A stretch of 64,000 nucleotides of DNA from Bacteroidales bacterium UBA6248 (GTDB lineage: Bacteria > Bacteroidota > Bacteroidia > Bacteroidales > Lentimicrobiaceae): positions 28,358 to 92,357 of the forward strand of contig DJVU01000052.1 in the NCBI GenBank assembly GCA_002441345.1, written 5' to 3'. The position numbers were made by a program, and so were the translations under genes. Shown here in pieces: positions 45,032 through 53,269 of the stretch (position 1 is the first letter of the stretch; each line of letters starts with the position of its first letter). Below the pieces are notes generated by a model, which was given only the letters and a program-made list of their open reading frames with translations, did not search any database and was not told where the DNA came from.

Positions 45032-47149
45032 ATGAACAAGATTTTATTGACCTTAATTCCGGCATTACTGATGATGACAGGTTGTATGAACAATGAAAAG
45101 ATCCGGTATCCGGAGACAAGGATGACCGACACGGTGGACACTTATTTTCGAACGGAAGTGGCCGATCCGTACCGCTGGCTCGAGAACGATACATCTGCAG
45201 AAACGGAAGCCTGGGTTACAGCGCAGAATGAAGTCACCAATGCGTATCTGGCAAAGATTCCGTACCGTGAGCAGATAAGGGAACGACTTACGGAGCTGTG
45301 GAACTACCCGCGTTACGGCGTTCCCTTCCACAAAGGCAACTTTTATTTCTTCTTTAAAAACGACGGAATTCAGAACCAGAGCATTCTGTATATTCAGGAT
45401 TCTCTTGGCGGAGAGCCAAGGGTATTTCTCGATCCCAATAAGCTTTCCGGCGACGGAACCACCTCACTGGGTACCTACTCCGTATCCAAAGACGGAAAGT
45501 ATTTCGCCTTTGCAATTTCAAAGGCAGGATCCGACTGGAATGAGATTTACGTGAAGGAAACCGCGAGCGGAGAACAGCTCAGCGATAAACTGGAATGGGT
45601 TAAGTTTTCAGGTATTTCATGGAAAGGCGATGGATTCTATTACAGTCGCTACGACAAACCCAGGGGAGGCGGTGAGCTTTCTTCAAAAAATGAATTCCAC
45701 AAGGTGTATTTCCACAAAATCGGCGATCCACAGGAAAAGGACGTGCTGGTTTATGAGAACCCCGGTCATCCCCTGCGCAATGTAGGTGCCTATACTACAG
45801 AGGATGAGCAGTTTCTGGTACTTCAGGAAACGGAAAGCACAAGCGGAAATACGCTTTACATCAAAGATCTTTCGAAACCGGCCTCTGCATTTGTAAAAAT
45901 TGCCGATGGATTCCGATACGATTATTACGTCGTAAGCAACGAGGGGTCTTCCTTTATGATTCGCACCAACGACGGAGCCCCGCGCTACCGCCTGGTGGGT
46001 GTCGACCTTAACAATCCCGCCCCCGCTGCCTGGAAAACCATTATCCCTGAAAAGGAGGAAGTTCTCGAAAGTGCGGAATTTGCAGGCGGAAAAATCATTG
46101 CACAGTACATTCAGCATGCAGCCAGCAAAGCGTTCGTTTACAATCCTGACGGAACCCTGCTGCACGAACTCGACCTCCCGGGTATAGGTACGCTTAACGG
46201 TTTCAACGGCAACCGCGACGAGTCACAGGCTTTCTTCGGCTTCACCTCGTTTACGTTTCCCTCAACGGTGTATACTTACGACATCCTGAAAAACGAATCG
46301 CAAGTCCTTTATCCCGCCGGCATCCGCTTCGATGCATCGCAGTTTGAGGTGGAGCAGGTGTTTTATACCAGCAAGGACGGTACACAGGTGCCCATGTTCC
46401 TTGTTCACAAAAACGGCATGACACTCGACGGTAACAATCCCGTTTACCTATACGGCTATGGTGGTTTCAACGTTAGCATAACCCCTTCGTTCAGTGTCAG
46501 CCGTCTGGTTTTCCTTGAGCAGGGCGGTGTTATCGCCATTGCAAACATCCGCGGAGGCGGCGAATACGGTGAGGACTGGCACAGAGCCGGAACAAAACTA
46601 CAGAAGCAGAACGTTTTCGATGATTTCATCGCTGCTGCCGAATACCTGGTAGAGAAGAAATATACCAATCCGGATAAGATTGCCATTGCCGGAGGCTCGA
46701 ACGGCGGACTTCTGGTGGGTGCCTGCATGACCCAGCGTCCCGATCTGTTTGCAGTTGCCCTGCCTGCAGTCGGCGTTATGGATATGCTCCGGTTCCATAA
46801 GTTTACCATTGGATGGGCATGGACCGACGATTACGGCTCGAGCGAGGATTCCACGCAGTTTCATTATCTGTTGGGCTATTCACCCCTGCACAACCTGAAG
46901 CCCGGTACCTGCTACCCCGCCACTCTGGTTACCACCGCCGACCATGACGACCGCGTTGTACCGGCCCACTCGTTCAAGTTTGCCGCTACCCTGCAGAAAC
47001 ACCAGTCGTGCAATAATCCCGCCCTGATCCGGATAGAAACAAAAGCCGGCCATGGTGCAGGCAAGCCCGTTTCGAAGATGATCGAAGAAGCCACGGACAT
47101 CTGGGCTTTTACAATGTACAATTTGGGAATGAATCCTTCGTTTAAGTAA
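45032..47149 (+). CDS. Prolyl oligopeptidase (S9A) lipoprotein
   Basis: 705 residues. Lipoprotein signal with Cys18 (LLMMTGC), so anchored in the envelope. An N-terminal DPYRWLEND block opens the family fold, a seven-bladed propeller occupies the middle, and the alpha/beta-hydrolase end carries Ser556 (AGGSNGG), the Asp in ADHDDRVVP and the His in GHGAGKP. Cleaves short peptides after proline. Together with the S46 peptidase and the subtilisin of this window it fits stepwise peptide breakdown outside the cytoplasm. Length matches the family. Confidence 0.93.
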   Translation: MNKILLTLIPALLMMTGCMNNEKIRYPETRMTDTVDTYFRTEVADPYRWLENDTSAETEAWVTAQNEVTNAYLAKIPYREQIRERLTELWNYPRYGVPFHKGNFYFFFKNDGIQNQSILYIQDSLGGEPRVFLDPNKLSGDGTTSLGTYSVSKDGKYFAFAISKAGSDWNEIYVKETASGEQLSDKLEWVKFSGISWKGDGFYYSRYDKPRGGGELSSKNEFHKVYFHKIGDPQEKDVLVYENPGHPLRNVGAYTTEDEQFLVLQETESTSGNTLYIKDLSKPASAFVKIADGFRYDYYVVSNEGSSFMIRTNDGAPRYRLVGVDLNNPAPAAWKTIIPEKEEVLESAEFAGGKIIAQYIQHAASKAFVYNPDGTLLHELDLPGIGTLNGFNGNRDESQAFFGFTSFTFPSTVYTYDILKNESQVLYPAGIRFDASQFEVEQVFYTSKDGTQVPMFLVHKNGMTLDGNNPVYLYGYGGFNVSITPSFSVSRLVFLEQGGVIAIANIRGGGEYGEDWHRAGTKLQKQNVFDDFIAAAEYLVEKKYTNPDKIAIAGGSNGGLLVGACMTQRPDLFAVALPAVGVMDMLRFHKFTIGWAWTDDYGSSEDSTQFHYLLGYSPLHNLKPGTCYPATLVTTADHDDRVVPAHSFKFAATLQKHQSCNNPALIRIETKAGHGAGKPVSKMIEEATDIWAFTMYNLGMNPSFK

Positions 47150-47253
47150 TTGCCAAAAACGAAGTCAGCCCGCCTGCCCCGGTAATATCAGCAGGAATCC
47201 TGCGGCATATGCCGGGGCTGACGGGTAAAATTTTAACTAAATCAGTGCCCCGA

Positions 47254-48447
47254 ATGACCCGCTTTATTAATTACCTGTTGATTTTTAGTCTGTTATCCGT
47301 TTTCGGCATGCAAACACGCCTGCGTGCCCAGGATACCCTTCCGCCTGCAATTACAGGCCCTGAGACAGCGCTGCTCTCCGATTCACTGGCTACCATACGG
47401 TTTATGCTTGAAGAAGAACGCTCGGAGAAGACCCGGATTCAGCAATCGCTCGACTCGAGCATGCACCACCTTGCCCGCTTGTCATCGGAATTGGAAAACC
47501 TGCGTGAACGCGAAACGGAACTGGAGGCATTCAACGAATCGCTGAATCGCAAAATCGTAGAACTCGGAGCGGAGCTCCATGCCAAAAATCTATACCTGGA
47601 AGAGCAGTTAAGGCTTCAGAGGGAAAAGGAAATGCTTTTCACCGAAAAGGAGCAGATTTACAAAGAAGCCGTAAATACGAGCCTCGTGGATAAGGTGAAA
47701 CTGGAAGGCCTTATTTCAGCCCGTGATACCCGCCTTGAAGGTAAAGACCGGGAAATCGGTCTTCTGCAACTGAGCATAGATGAGAAAAACCGCGATATCG
47801 ACAGCAGAAACAGGGAAATTCAGAAAATAATCGCCGACAAAGCCGCTGCCGACCGCCGCATCGATACCCTTCGTACCACCCTTACCGAAACAGAGAAAAA
47901 CCTGGTTCGGGCAGGCGAACAACTCAAATATACCGAGCTGAAACTGAAGGATTGCGAAAGCCGGTATTCCACGGTGACCAATAAAAAGAAGAAAACACGC
48001 GTAGTTCAGGGCTTTGCTATAAAAGGGTACCGAACGCCCGATTTTGCACTGGCACCCAAAGATGCCAACAATCCCGGTGTGTATGTCATCACCAATAAAA
48101 ATACCAGCGACGTGGAATTCGACTACGTAACCGGTGCCAGTTTTATGATCAGGGACCTGTCGAAACCCAATGCAAACCTGACGTACGATGCGGGCTTCTT
48201 CCTGGGTTTCGGGGGTAATAATCTGTTCAAGAACTTTTATCTGGGTCCCAACTTCAAGCTGTTCGACGTGCTGCACGTTAATCTGGGCGCAAACATCCGC
48301 GAGTATGAAGCCCTGAAGGAGGGCTTTAACGTGGGCGATAAACTCGATGCCGGCATTGCCATTCCCACAACCCGTGAATGGAAAATCAAACCCTATTTCG
48401 GTCTTACGTTCGACCTTGAACTGCTGACTATGATCGGGAAACGTTAA
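47254..48447 (+). CDS. Envelope protein with coiled coil and barrel-like C-terminus
   Basis: 397 residues from the ATG at 47254, chosen because a signal peptide (MTRFINYLLIFSLLSVFGMQTRLRAQ) follows; an in-frame start 45 bases earlier is less likely. Residues 50-255 are a continuous charged heptad-type coiled coil (RIQQSLDSSMHHLARLSSEL and similar). Residues 260-397 are beta-rich with alternating pattern (FFLGFGGNNLFKNFYLGP, VNLGANIREY, KPYFGLTFDLELL), as in a small outer-membrane barrel or sandwich. I do not recognise the family. It could link the outer membrane to another layer. Confidence 0.7.
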   Translation: MTRFINYLLIFSLLSVFGMQTRLRAQDTLPPAITGPETALLSDSLATIRFMLEEERSEKTRIQQSLDSSMHHLARLSSELENLRERETELEAFNESLNRKIVELGAELHAKNLYLEEQLRLQREKEMLFTEKEQIYKEAVNTSLVDKVKLEGLISARDTRLEGKDREIGLLQLSIDEKNRDIDSRNREIQKIIADKAAADRRIDTLRTTLTETEKNLVRAGEQLKYTELKLKDCESRYSTVTNKKKKTRVVQGFAIKGYRTPDFALAPKDANNPGVYVITNKNTSDVEFDYVTGASFMIRDLSKPNANLTYDAGFFLGFGGNNLFKNFYLGPNFKLFDVLHVNLGANIREYEALKEGFNVGDKLDAGIAIPTTREWKIKPYFGLTFDLELLTMIGKR

Positions 48448-48584
48448 GAACCGGCGATTTCTTCTTCCTGTAAAGGCTTATGCGCCCCCCCGGCACATCC
48501 GGATTCCGGAATCGTGAAGGCGGGCGTTGCGTTTCCCGCTGCCCTTAAAAGTAAGTTACTCCCATTTGGTGAAAGCGGGCAGAA

Positions 48585-49790
48585 TTACCGGTTTCCGTGA
48601 AAGTATCTGCCGGCCACCTGTTCATAGGTGGAGCCGTCGGGGAACACGGCAGGCGGGCCGAATTTGGGGTTGGTAAGGAATTCATCGTCCTGCAGCGTAA
48701 GGATAAATGCCTTAAGCTCGGCTTTCTCTGTCGGAGTAAGCTGAACCCCTCCGTTGGCAACGTGGTGCATCAGCGGATTTACCCAGGGAGACATCTGCAC
48801 GTGATGCGAATAAAAATCGATTACCTCGTCGAGTGTTTCAAAACGACCGTCGTGCATGAAGGGGCCTGTAACTGCAATATTTCTCAGCGTTGTGGCCTTG
48901 TATGCACCCCTGTCAGGTTCAAAACCCGACACGGAAAAGCGGTCGCGCGGATCGTTGAATTCCGTGTCTTTCCCGTTGTTGTAAAACAGATTGGTGGTAA
49001 ACAGGGGATTGCCACTGCTGCCATGACAATGAAAACAATCGGCACCTTCTTCGGTGGTAAAAAGTATAAATCCGTTGATTTCCTGCTGGGTAAGCTGAAC
49101 ATCGCCGCGCATGTAGCGGTCGAATTTTGAATTGGCGGATATCAGCGTCCGGACAAACTGGGCTATCGCGCGGGCCGTGTATTCCATGGTTACTGCAGAG
49201 GAACCGAATGCCCTTTTGTACAATTCGGGATACCCCGGAATCTGCTGTATCAAGGCCTTTGTACGGTTGGTGTCGCCGCTCATCTCATGGGGCGCGGTTA
49301 CTCCCATCCATACCAGATCCTCAAGCCTGCGCATCCCCGGGTTCGGATTTGACGGATGTACGGATCCGTTCCACAGATAGCCGTTTTGATTCCAGATCAG
49401 GTTCACCAGAGGCAGCGGATAATGCGGAGTGTATGTGCCGCTCAGTCCGAACGTATGTCCTCCTGTAAATACCGGATGGTCGTTGCCCGGCTCAAAATTC
49501 CTTGATTGTATGTGGCAGCTTCCGCAGCTCATCAGCGAATCGAAATGGGTACGCCCCGACATACGTCCGTCGTAAAACAAGTAGCGCCCAAGCTCAACTC
49601 CTTCAACTGTAAGAGGGTTTTCTTCCGGTATGTTCAGTTTGGTAGGGAAATAACGCGGGATCTGCAGATCGTAAGGAACGGGTTTGTGCTGTTCCGGATC
49701 GTCGTCCCCCCTCTGGCATGAAAAAAACACCCCAGCTGCTATGGGAAGAAGGGAAAGAAGCAATACCGTAAAACGTTTGCGTATCTTCAT
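48585..49790 (-). CDS. Dihaem cytochrome c peroxidase family lipoprotein
   Basis: 401 residues. Signal with lipobox Cys25 (GVFFSC). Two c-type haem motifs, CGSCH (Cys89-His93) and CFHCH (Cys252-His256), spaced as in the CcpA/MauG family. Other blocks: GRYLFYDGRMS, RTLISANSKFDRY, KATTLRNIAVTGPFMHDGRFETLDEVIDFYSHH. It reduces hydrogen peroxide in the periplasm with electrons from a small cytochrome; MauG-like oxidation of another protein is an alternative. A haem enzyme suggests that the host meets oxygen or peroxide. TAATTTAG lies 19 bases before the start. Confidence 0.92.
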   Translation of the reverse strand: MKIRKRFTVLLLSLLPIAAGVFFSCQRGDDDPEQHKPVPYDLQIPRYFPTKLNIPEENPLTVEGVELGRYLFYDGRMSGRTHFDSLMSCGSCHIQSRNFEPGNDHPVFTGGHTFGLSGTYTPHYPLPLVNLIWNQNGYLWNGSVHPSNPNPGMRRLEDLVWMGVTAPHEMSGDTNRTKALIQQIPGYPELYKRAFGSSAVTMEYTARAIAQFVRTLISANSKFDRYMRGDVQLTQQEINGFILFTTEEGADCFHCHGSSGNPLFTTNLFYNNGKDTEFNDPRDRFSVSGFEPDRGAYKATTLRNIAVTGPFMHDGRFETLDEVIDFYSHHVQMSPWVNPLMHHVANGGVQLTPTEKAELKAFILTLQDDEFLTNPKFGPPAVFPDGSTYEQVAGRYFHGNR

Positions 49791-49808
49791 TGCCGCCGGC
49801 TTGAGATG

Positions 49809-49816
49809 CTAAATTA
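49809..49816 (-). promoter_or_regulatory. Candidate -7 element TAATTTAG of the cytochrome c peroxidase gene
   Basis: One base from consensus, 19 bases before the start codon, which would give a leader of about a dozen bases. Confidence 0.35.
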
Positions 49817-49881
49817 CATATTTCTTTTGTTCCCGGGATGCAGAACTGCATTTAATGCGGTCGTATATGCCTGTAAATGCT

Positions 49882-49889
49882 TAATTTTG
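49882..49889 (+). promoter_or_regulatory. -7 element TAATTTTG of the DUF2027-Smr gene
   Basis: Exact TAnnTTTG about 90 bases before the start codon. Confidence 0.5.
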
Positions 49890-49979
49890 CCTTTTAATCC
49901 TATGCCCGGTAAGCTTCGGGATGAGCCGGCCGGATGTACTTATATACCCCCGGGTATTACACTGTTAATTGTTGTTTAG

Positions 49980-51104
49980 ATGGAATTAAAAGCCGGAGAC
50001 AAGGTTCGTTTTCTCAACGAAAAGGGCGAAGGGATTGTTACCCGTGTCCTTGGAAATAATATGGTTAATGTTGCAATCGAGGAAGGATTTGAAATTCCCG
50101 TTCTCGCAGCCGATCTCATAAAAATTGAACCCGGTGGAATGGCCGGACGTTTTTTCGATCGTGAAGTCAGGGTAGATTTCCCCTATAGCGCAGCACCCGT
50201 TCAGGAACCTGCTGCCGCACCTGCACCAGTAACACAGGGCAGGGCAGAAGAGGAGGATTACGACAACAGCATCCTGTCGCTCTACAGGCAGTCGGGAGCC
50301 GGAATCACTGAAGGAATCTACCTTATTTATGCTCCCCACGACCAGAAATGGCTGATGACGGGTAATCTGGATATTTTTCTGGTGAATAACTCCCCCTACG
50401 ATGCACTATTTTCGTTCCTGCTGCGCGATAAAGGACAGGATTTTGCCGGCGTTAACTACGAAGTGATCCCGCCCTGGTCCAGAATTCTGATAGAAACCAT
50501 TACCCGTGAAGATCTCGACGGCTGGTCCGAGGGCATCGTCCAGGTTCTCTTTCACAGTCAGGAAACCCTGCCGGTACTCAGTCCGCTTCATGCCGCCTTT
50601 AAAATAAAGCCTGTACGATTCTACAAGGAGAGCAGTTACCGCGAGTTTCCGCTTGCCGGACTCAATGCCGTGGTGCTGAACCTGGGCGATACAGCCGGGC
50701 AGATTATTATCCCCGGAACCGAAGCTCTGGTATCGGCAGTGCCCGATCCGGCTGCCCGCCAGAAGATAACCGCCGCAGCCCCTCCGGCCTACATCGACAG
50801 TTATCGTACAACCCATGGTGAAGCTGAAGTCGACCTGCATATTTCCGCTTTGCGCGACGACTATTCTGAAATGTCGAACACCGAGATACTGAAGTATCAG
50901 CTCGATCATTTCCGCCGGATGCTTGATAATGCTATTACCAACAATTACCGCAAAGTGACTTTTATTCACGGCATCGGCAACGGAACGCTGAAATCGGCCA
51001 TCGTTAAAACCGTTGAAGAGTATGAGGATGTGGAGTTTCGTACAGCTTCCTTCGCCAAATACGGCAATGGAGCCGTTGATATCATCATCCACCGGTCACA
51101 CTGA
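49980..51104 (+). CDS. DUF2027 and Smr domain protein
   Basis: 374 residues, cytoplasmic. It starts with a small beta domain (GDKVRFLNEKGEGIVTRVLG) like that of MutS2-associated proteins, then a Pro/Ala-rich linker near residue 70, a DUF2027 domain (IYLIYAPHDQKWLMTGNLDIFLVNNS) and a C-terminal Smr domain with VDLHISAL and FIHGIGNGTLKSAI. Smr domains nick or bind branched DNA, and some act on mRNA of stalled ribosomes. This architecture is common in Bacteroidota; its biological role is not established. Confidence 0.9.
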   Translation: MELKAGDKVRFLNEKGEGIVTRVLGNNMVNVAIEEGFEIPVLAADLIKIEPGGMAGRFFDREVRVDFPYSAAPVQEPAAAPAPVTQGRAEEEDYDNSILSLYRQSGAGITEGIYLIYAPHDQKWLMTGNLDIFLVNNSPYDALFSFLLRDKGQDFAGVNYEVIPPWSRILIETITREDLDGWSEGIVQVLFHSQETLPVLSPLHAAFKIKPVRFYKESSYREFPLAGLNAVVLNLGDTAGQIIIPGTEALVSAVPDPAARQKITAAAPPAYIDSYRTTHGEAEVDLHISALRDDYSEMSNTEILKYQLDHFRRMLDNAITNNYRKVTFIHGIGNGTLKSAIVKTVEEYEDVEFRTASFAKYGNGAVDIIIHRSH

Positions 51105-51286
51105 ACGTAACGGATTGCCCGTCTGCCGGTTGTTATACCGGTAAGAACCGCCATGCTTTGCAATGCGATGTTCCTCTTATTCTTACGTGTCTGCAGTTTG
51201 TTGAATCTGTTCTACGCCTTAATATCCGGGTGGTGGCAACGATGCCCCGCGTAACATGCCAAATCCCGAATCGGGTTCGTACCCCA

Positions 51287-51314
51287 TTGGATACCAATAT
51301 TTTTTGTATCTTTG
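51287..51314 (+). promoter_or_regulatory. Promoter of the RNase P RNA gene
   Basis: TTGG at 51287-51290 and an exact -7 element TATCTTTG at 51307-51314, 17 bases after TTG. Start expected near 51320. Confidence 0.65.
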
Positions 51315-51324
51315 CACCAACTTA

Positions 51325-51725
51325 GGTCTAAGAAACGGTAAAAGCAGCGTGTTCTGTCGCCCGAACTCAGGTTCGGGAGGAAAGTCGGGGCAACAAAGGG
51401 CGCCATACTTCCTAACGGGAAGGTTCCGCAGCCGGCGGAAACAGCAAGTGCCACAGAAAATGACCGTCCCGCCAAGGCGGGATAAGGGTGAAAATGTGGG
51501 GTAAGAGCCCACGGCTCAGATTGGTGACAGTCTGCGCGGGTAAACCTTATGGGTTGAAAGGCCAAATATACCGGATTGTTGTACCTCTGGTACATCAGGA
51601 GGCTGCCCGCCTCTTTCCGGGGGGTAGGCCGTTAGAGCCTGAAGGCGACTTCAGGTCGAGATAAATGACAGAAATCCTGCTTCGGCGGGACACAGAACCC
51701 CGCTTACAGCGTTGTACGGCACCGT
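51325..51725 (+). ncRNA. rnpB: RNase P RNA, bacterial class A
   Basis: The conserved blocks occur in order: GAGGAAAGTCGGGGC near 51378, CCACAGAAAATGACC near 51450, AAGGGTGAAAATGTGGGGTAAGAGCCCAC near 51485, GGGTAAACC near 51538, GAGATAAATGACAGAAATC near 51659 and ACAGAACCCCGCTTAC near 51691. It is the catalytic RNA that trims tRNA 5' ends. Boundaries are approximate to about ten bases. A promoter precedes it and a terminator follows. Confidence 0.95.
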
Positions 51726-51729
51726 TTTT

Positions 51730-51770
51730 CGAAGAGGTTGTCTCATCAGAGGCAGCCTCTTCGCGTTTTA
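51730..51770 (+). terminator. Terminator of rnpB
   Basis: A 13-base stem with G-U pairs (51730-51742 with 51751-51763), followed by CGTTTTA. Confidence 0.75.
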
Positions 51771-51844
51771 CACTCCTATTGCCTACGGCAAATTAACCGG
51801 ACAGTCCCTCGTTTTGCGTGAATTTCAGATTCAATTCCCCGGCC

Positions 51845-51975
51845 TTTCTCTATGATTCCGTTTGTATTTCTCTATAGTTTGTCTTACTCCTGTCTAATCA
51901 GGCTATATCCGGATATAGACAAATCATAGAGGATTCACAGAGAAATCATAGAGCAATTATAGAGGAATCACGAAG
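51845..51975. repeat. Palindrome flanked by inverted and direct ATAGAG repeats
   Basis: A perfect 16-base palindrome, CTATATCCGGATATAG (51903-51918), is flanked by TTTGTC on the left (51878-51883) and GACAAA on the right (51918-51923). Further out, CTCTAT units on the left (51848, 51870) face ATAGAG units on the right (51927, 51949, 51959). The right-hand units lie in related stretches reading AATCATAGAGGATTCAC and AAATCATAGAGCAATTATAG. No gene is seen here. It could form a large cruciform or be a protein-binding site. Confidence 0.6.
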
Positions 51976-52142
51976 GAATTGCTGGCGAAACAAAAAGCCG
52001 CCTGGAGTTTTTTATGCCCGCAATGCCCGCTCCCCTTAACCCTGAACCCCGGGCAAGGGCGTCAAATATCCGGCGATGGGGAAGAAAGGGAAAAAGTTAA
52101 GGTTGTGCTGACCTGACGTACTGTTTGCGGATGAATCATACG

Positions 52143-52150
52143 TACCTTTG
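52143..52150 (+). promoter_or_regulatory. -7 element TACCTTTG
   Basis: Exact TAnnTTTG, 25 bases before the secreted protein start at 52176. It supports that start over the in-frame ATG at 52125, which would lie upstream of the element. Confidence 0.5.
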
Positions 52151-52175
52151 TAACTCTAATCATAAAAGGCGGCGC

Positions 52176-53084
52176 ATGAAAATAACCTTTACAATACCGA
52201 ATACAGTTTTGGCGGCTTTACTGTTTCCGCTTTTGCTGAATGCACAGGATGAAATTCCCAATCCCGGTTTTGAGGACTGGAGCGGGGGAGAGCCTGTAGG
52301 GTGGAACACCATTAATCAGTCCATCCTGGGCACTACATTTACCCCGGTTACCCGTGATATGACAAATCCGCACGGAGGGACAAGCTGTGCCAGGCTGGAA
52401 ACCATAACACAGAATGTTTTTCTGGTGGGTCCCGTTACCATGCCTGGTGTGCTTTCTCTTGGTGAAATCGTACTTGATATCCTGAATATGACAGGCACAG
52501 TTGAAGGGGGTGTTCCCGTTAGCGGGGCTCCCGTTATGCTCCGGGGCTACTACCGTTATCAGCCCGGTCTTGGCGATTCATGCGTAATCGGCATCGGTCT
52601 TTCCCGATGGAACGGAACAAGCCGCGATACGCTTGCCTATTCTTACCGTACCATTGGGGGAGCAACGCCTTCCTGGACGGAATTCTCGGTTCCTGTTGAA
52701 TATTTTATTCAGGCTGAAGCAGATACGATGAATATCATGTTTGTTTCCTCCAATCTGCTTACCGGATTTATGACAACCGGAAGCAAACTCTGGGTTGATG
52801 ACCTCTGGCTCGAATACGGAACGGTTTCTGTGCAGGAAACAGGCAGGTCGGTTTCTCTCCGAGCTTCCCCATCCTTGGAAGGCGGGCGACTCAATGTTTT
52901 TACTCCGGGAGGCGGAACCCTTCAGTTAATATCCATCAGCGGAAATGTGCTGTTTTCGGCTCCCGTAGCAGCAGGAGAAACGCTCACTTCCATCCCCGCC
53001 GGAAATCTGCCTCCGGCTCCTTACCTGCTTCGTTTTACAGGTAGCGGAGGTAATCAGCAGGTAATCAAAATTATAATTCAGTAA
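52176..53084 (+). CDS. Secreted jelly-roll-like protein with T9SS sorting domain
   Basis: 302 residues from the ATG at 52176. Signal peptide ends at LLFPLLLNAQ. Residues 22-225 begin with IPNPGFEDWSGGEPVGW and end with GSKLWVDDLWLEYG, the layout of carbohydrate-binding or PCMD-like jelly-roll domains found in secreted Bacteroidota proteins. The last 75 residues form a sorting-like domain (GTLQLISISGNVLFS, GNLPPAPYLLRFTG, IKIIIQ). No catalytic motif. Likely a surface-displayed binding protein carried by T9SS. Confidence 0.75.
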   Translation: MKITFTIPNTVLAALLFPLLLNAQDEIPNPGFEDWSGGEPVGWNTINQSILGTTFTPVTRDMTNPHGGTSCARLETITQNVFLVGPVTMPGVLSLGEIVLDILNMTGTVEGGVPVSGAPVMLRGYYRYQPGLGDSCVIGIGLSRWNGTSRDTLAYSYRTIGGATPSWTEFSVPVEYFIQAEADTMNIMFVSSNLLTGFMTTGSKLWVDDLWLEYGTVSVQETGRSVSLRASPSLEGGRLNVFTPGGGTLQLISISGNVLFSAPVAAGETLTSIPAGNLPPAPYLLRFTGSGGNQQVIKIIIQ

Positions 53085-53269
53085 CAGTACTTTTTTACCT
53101 TCCGGTTCAGCCGTTTACCCTTCGAGGCAAACAGGATGTATACTAAGTTTTTCATCCTGCCGTTAATGGTACGTGAGTTTTTAAATCTGCCCTGTTGAAA
53201 ACTCCGGACATTTTGCGTAGAAGGGAAGCCCTGTACTGCGTAATTTTAAAGCCCAAACGGAATTCCGGT

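Noticed and set aside
51845..51975. CRISPR-like array downstream of rnpB
   Set aside because: Repeat units are short, degenerate and not separated by even spacers; no cas gene in the window.
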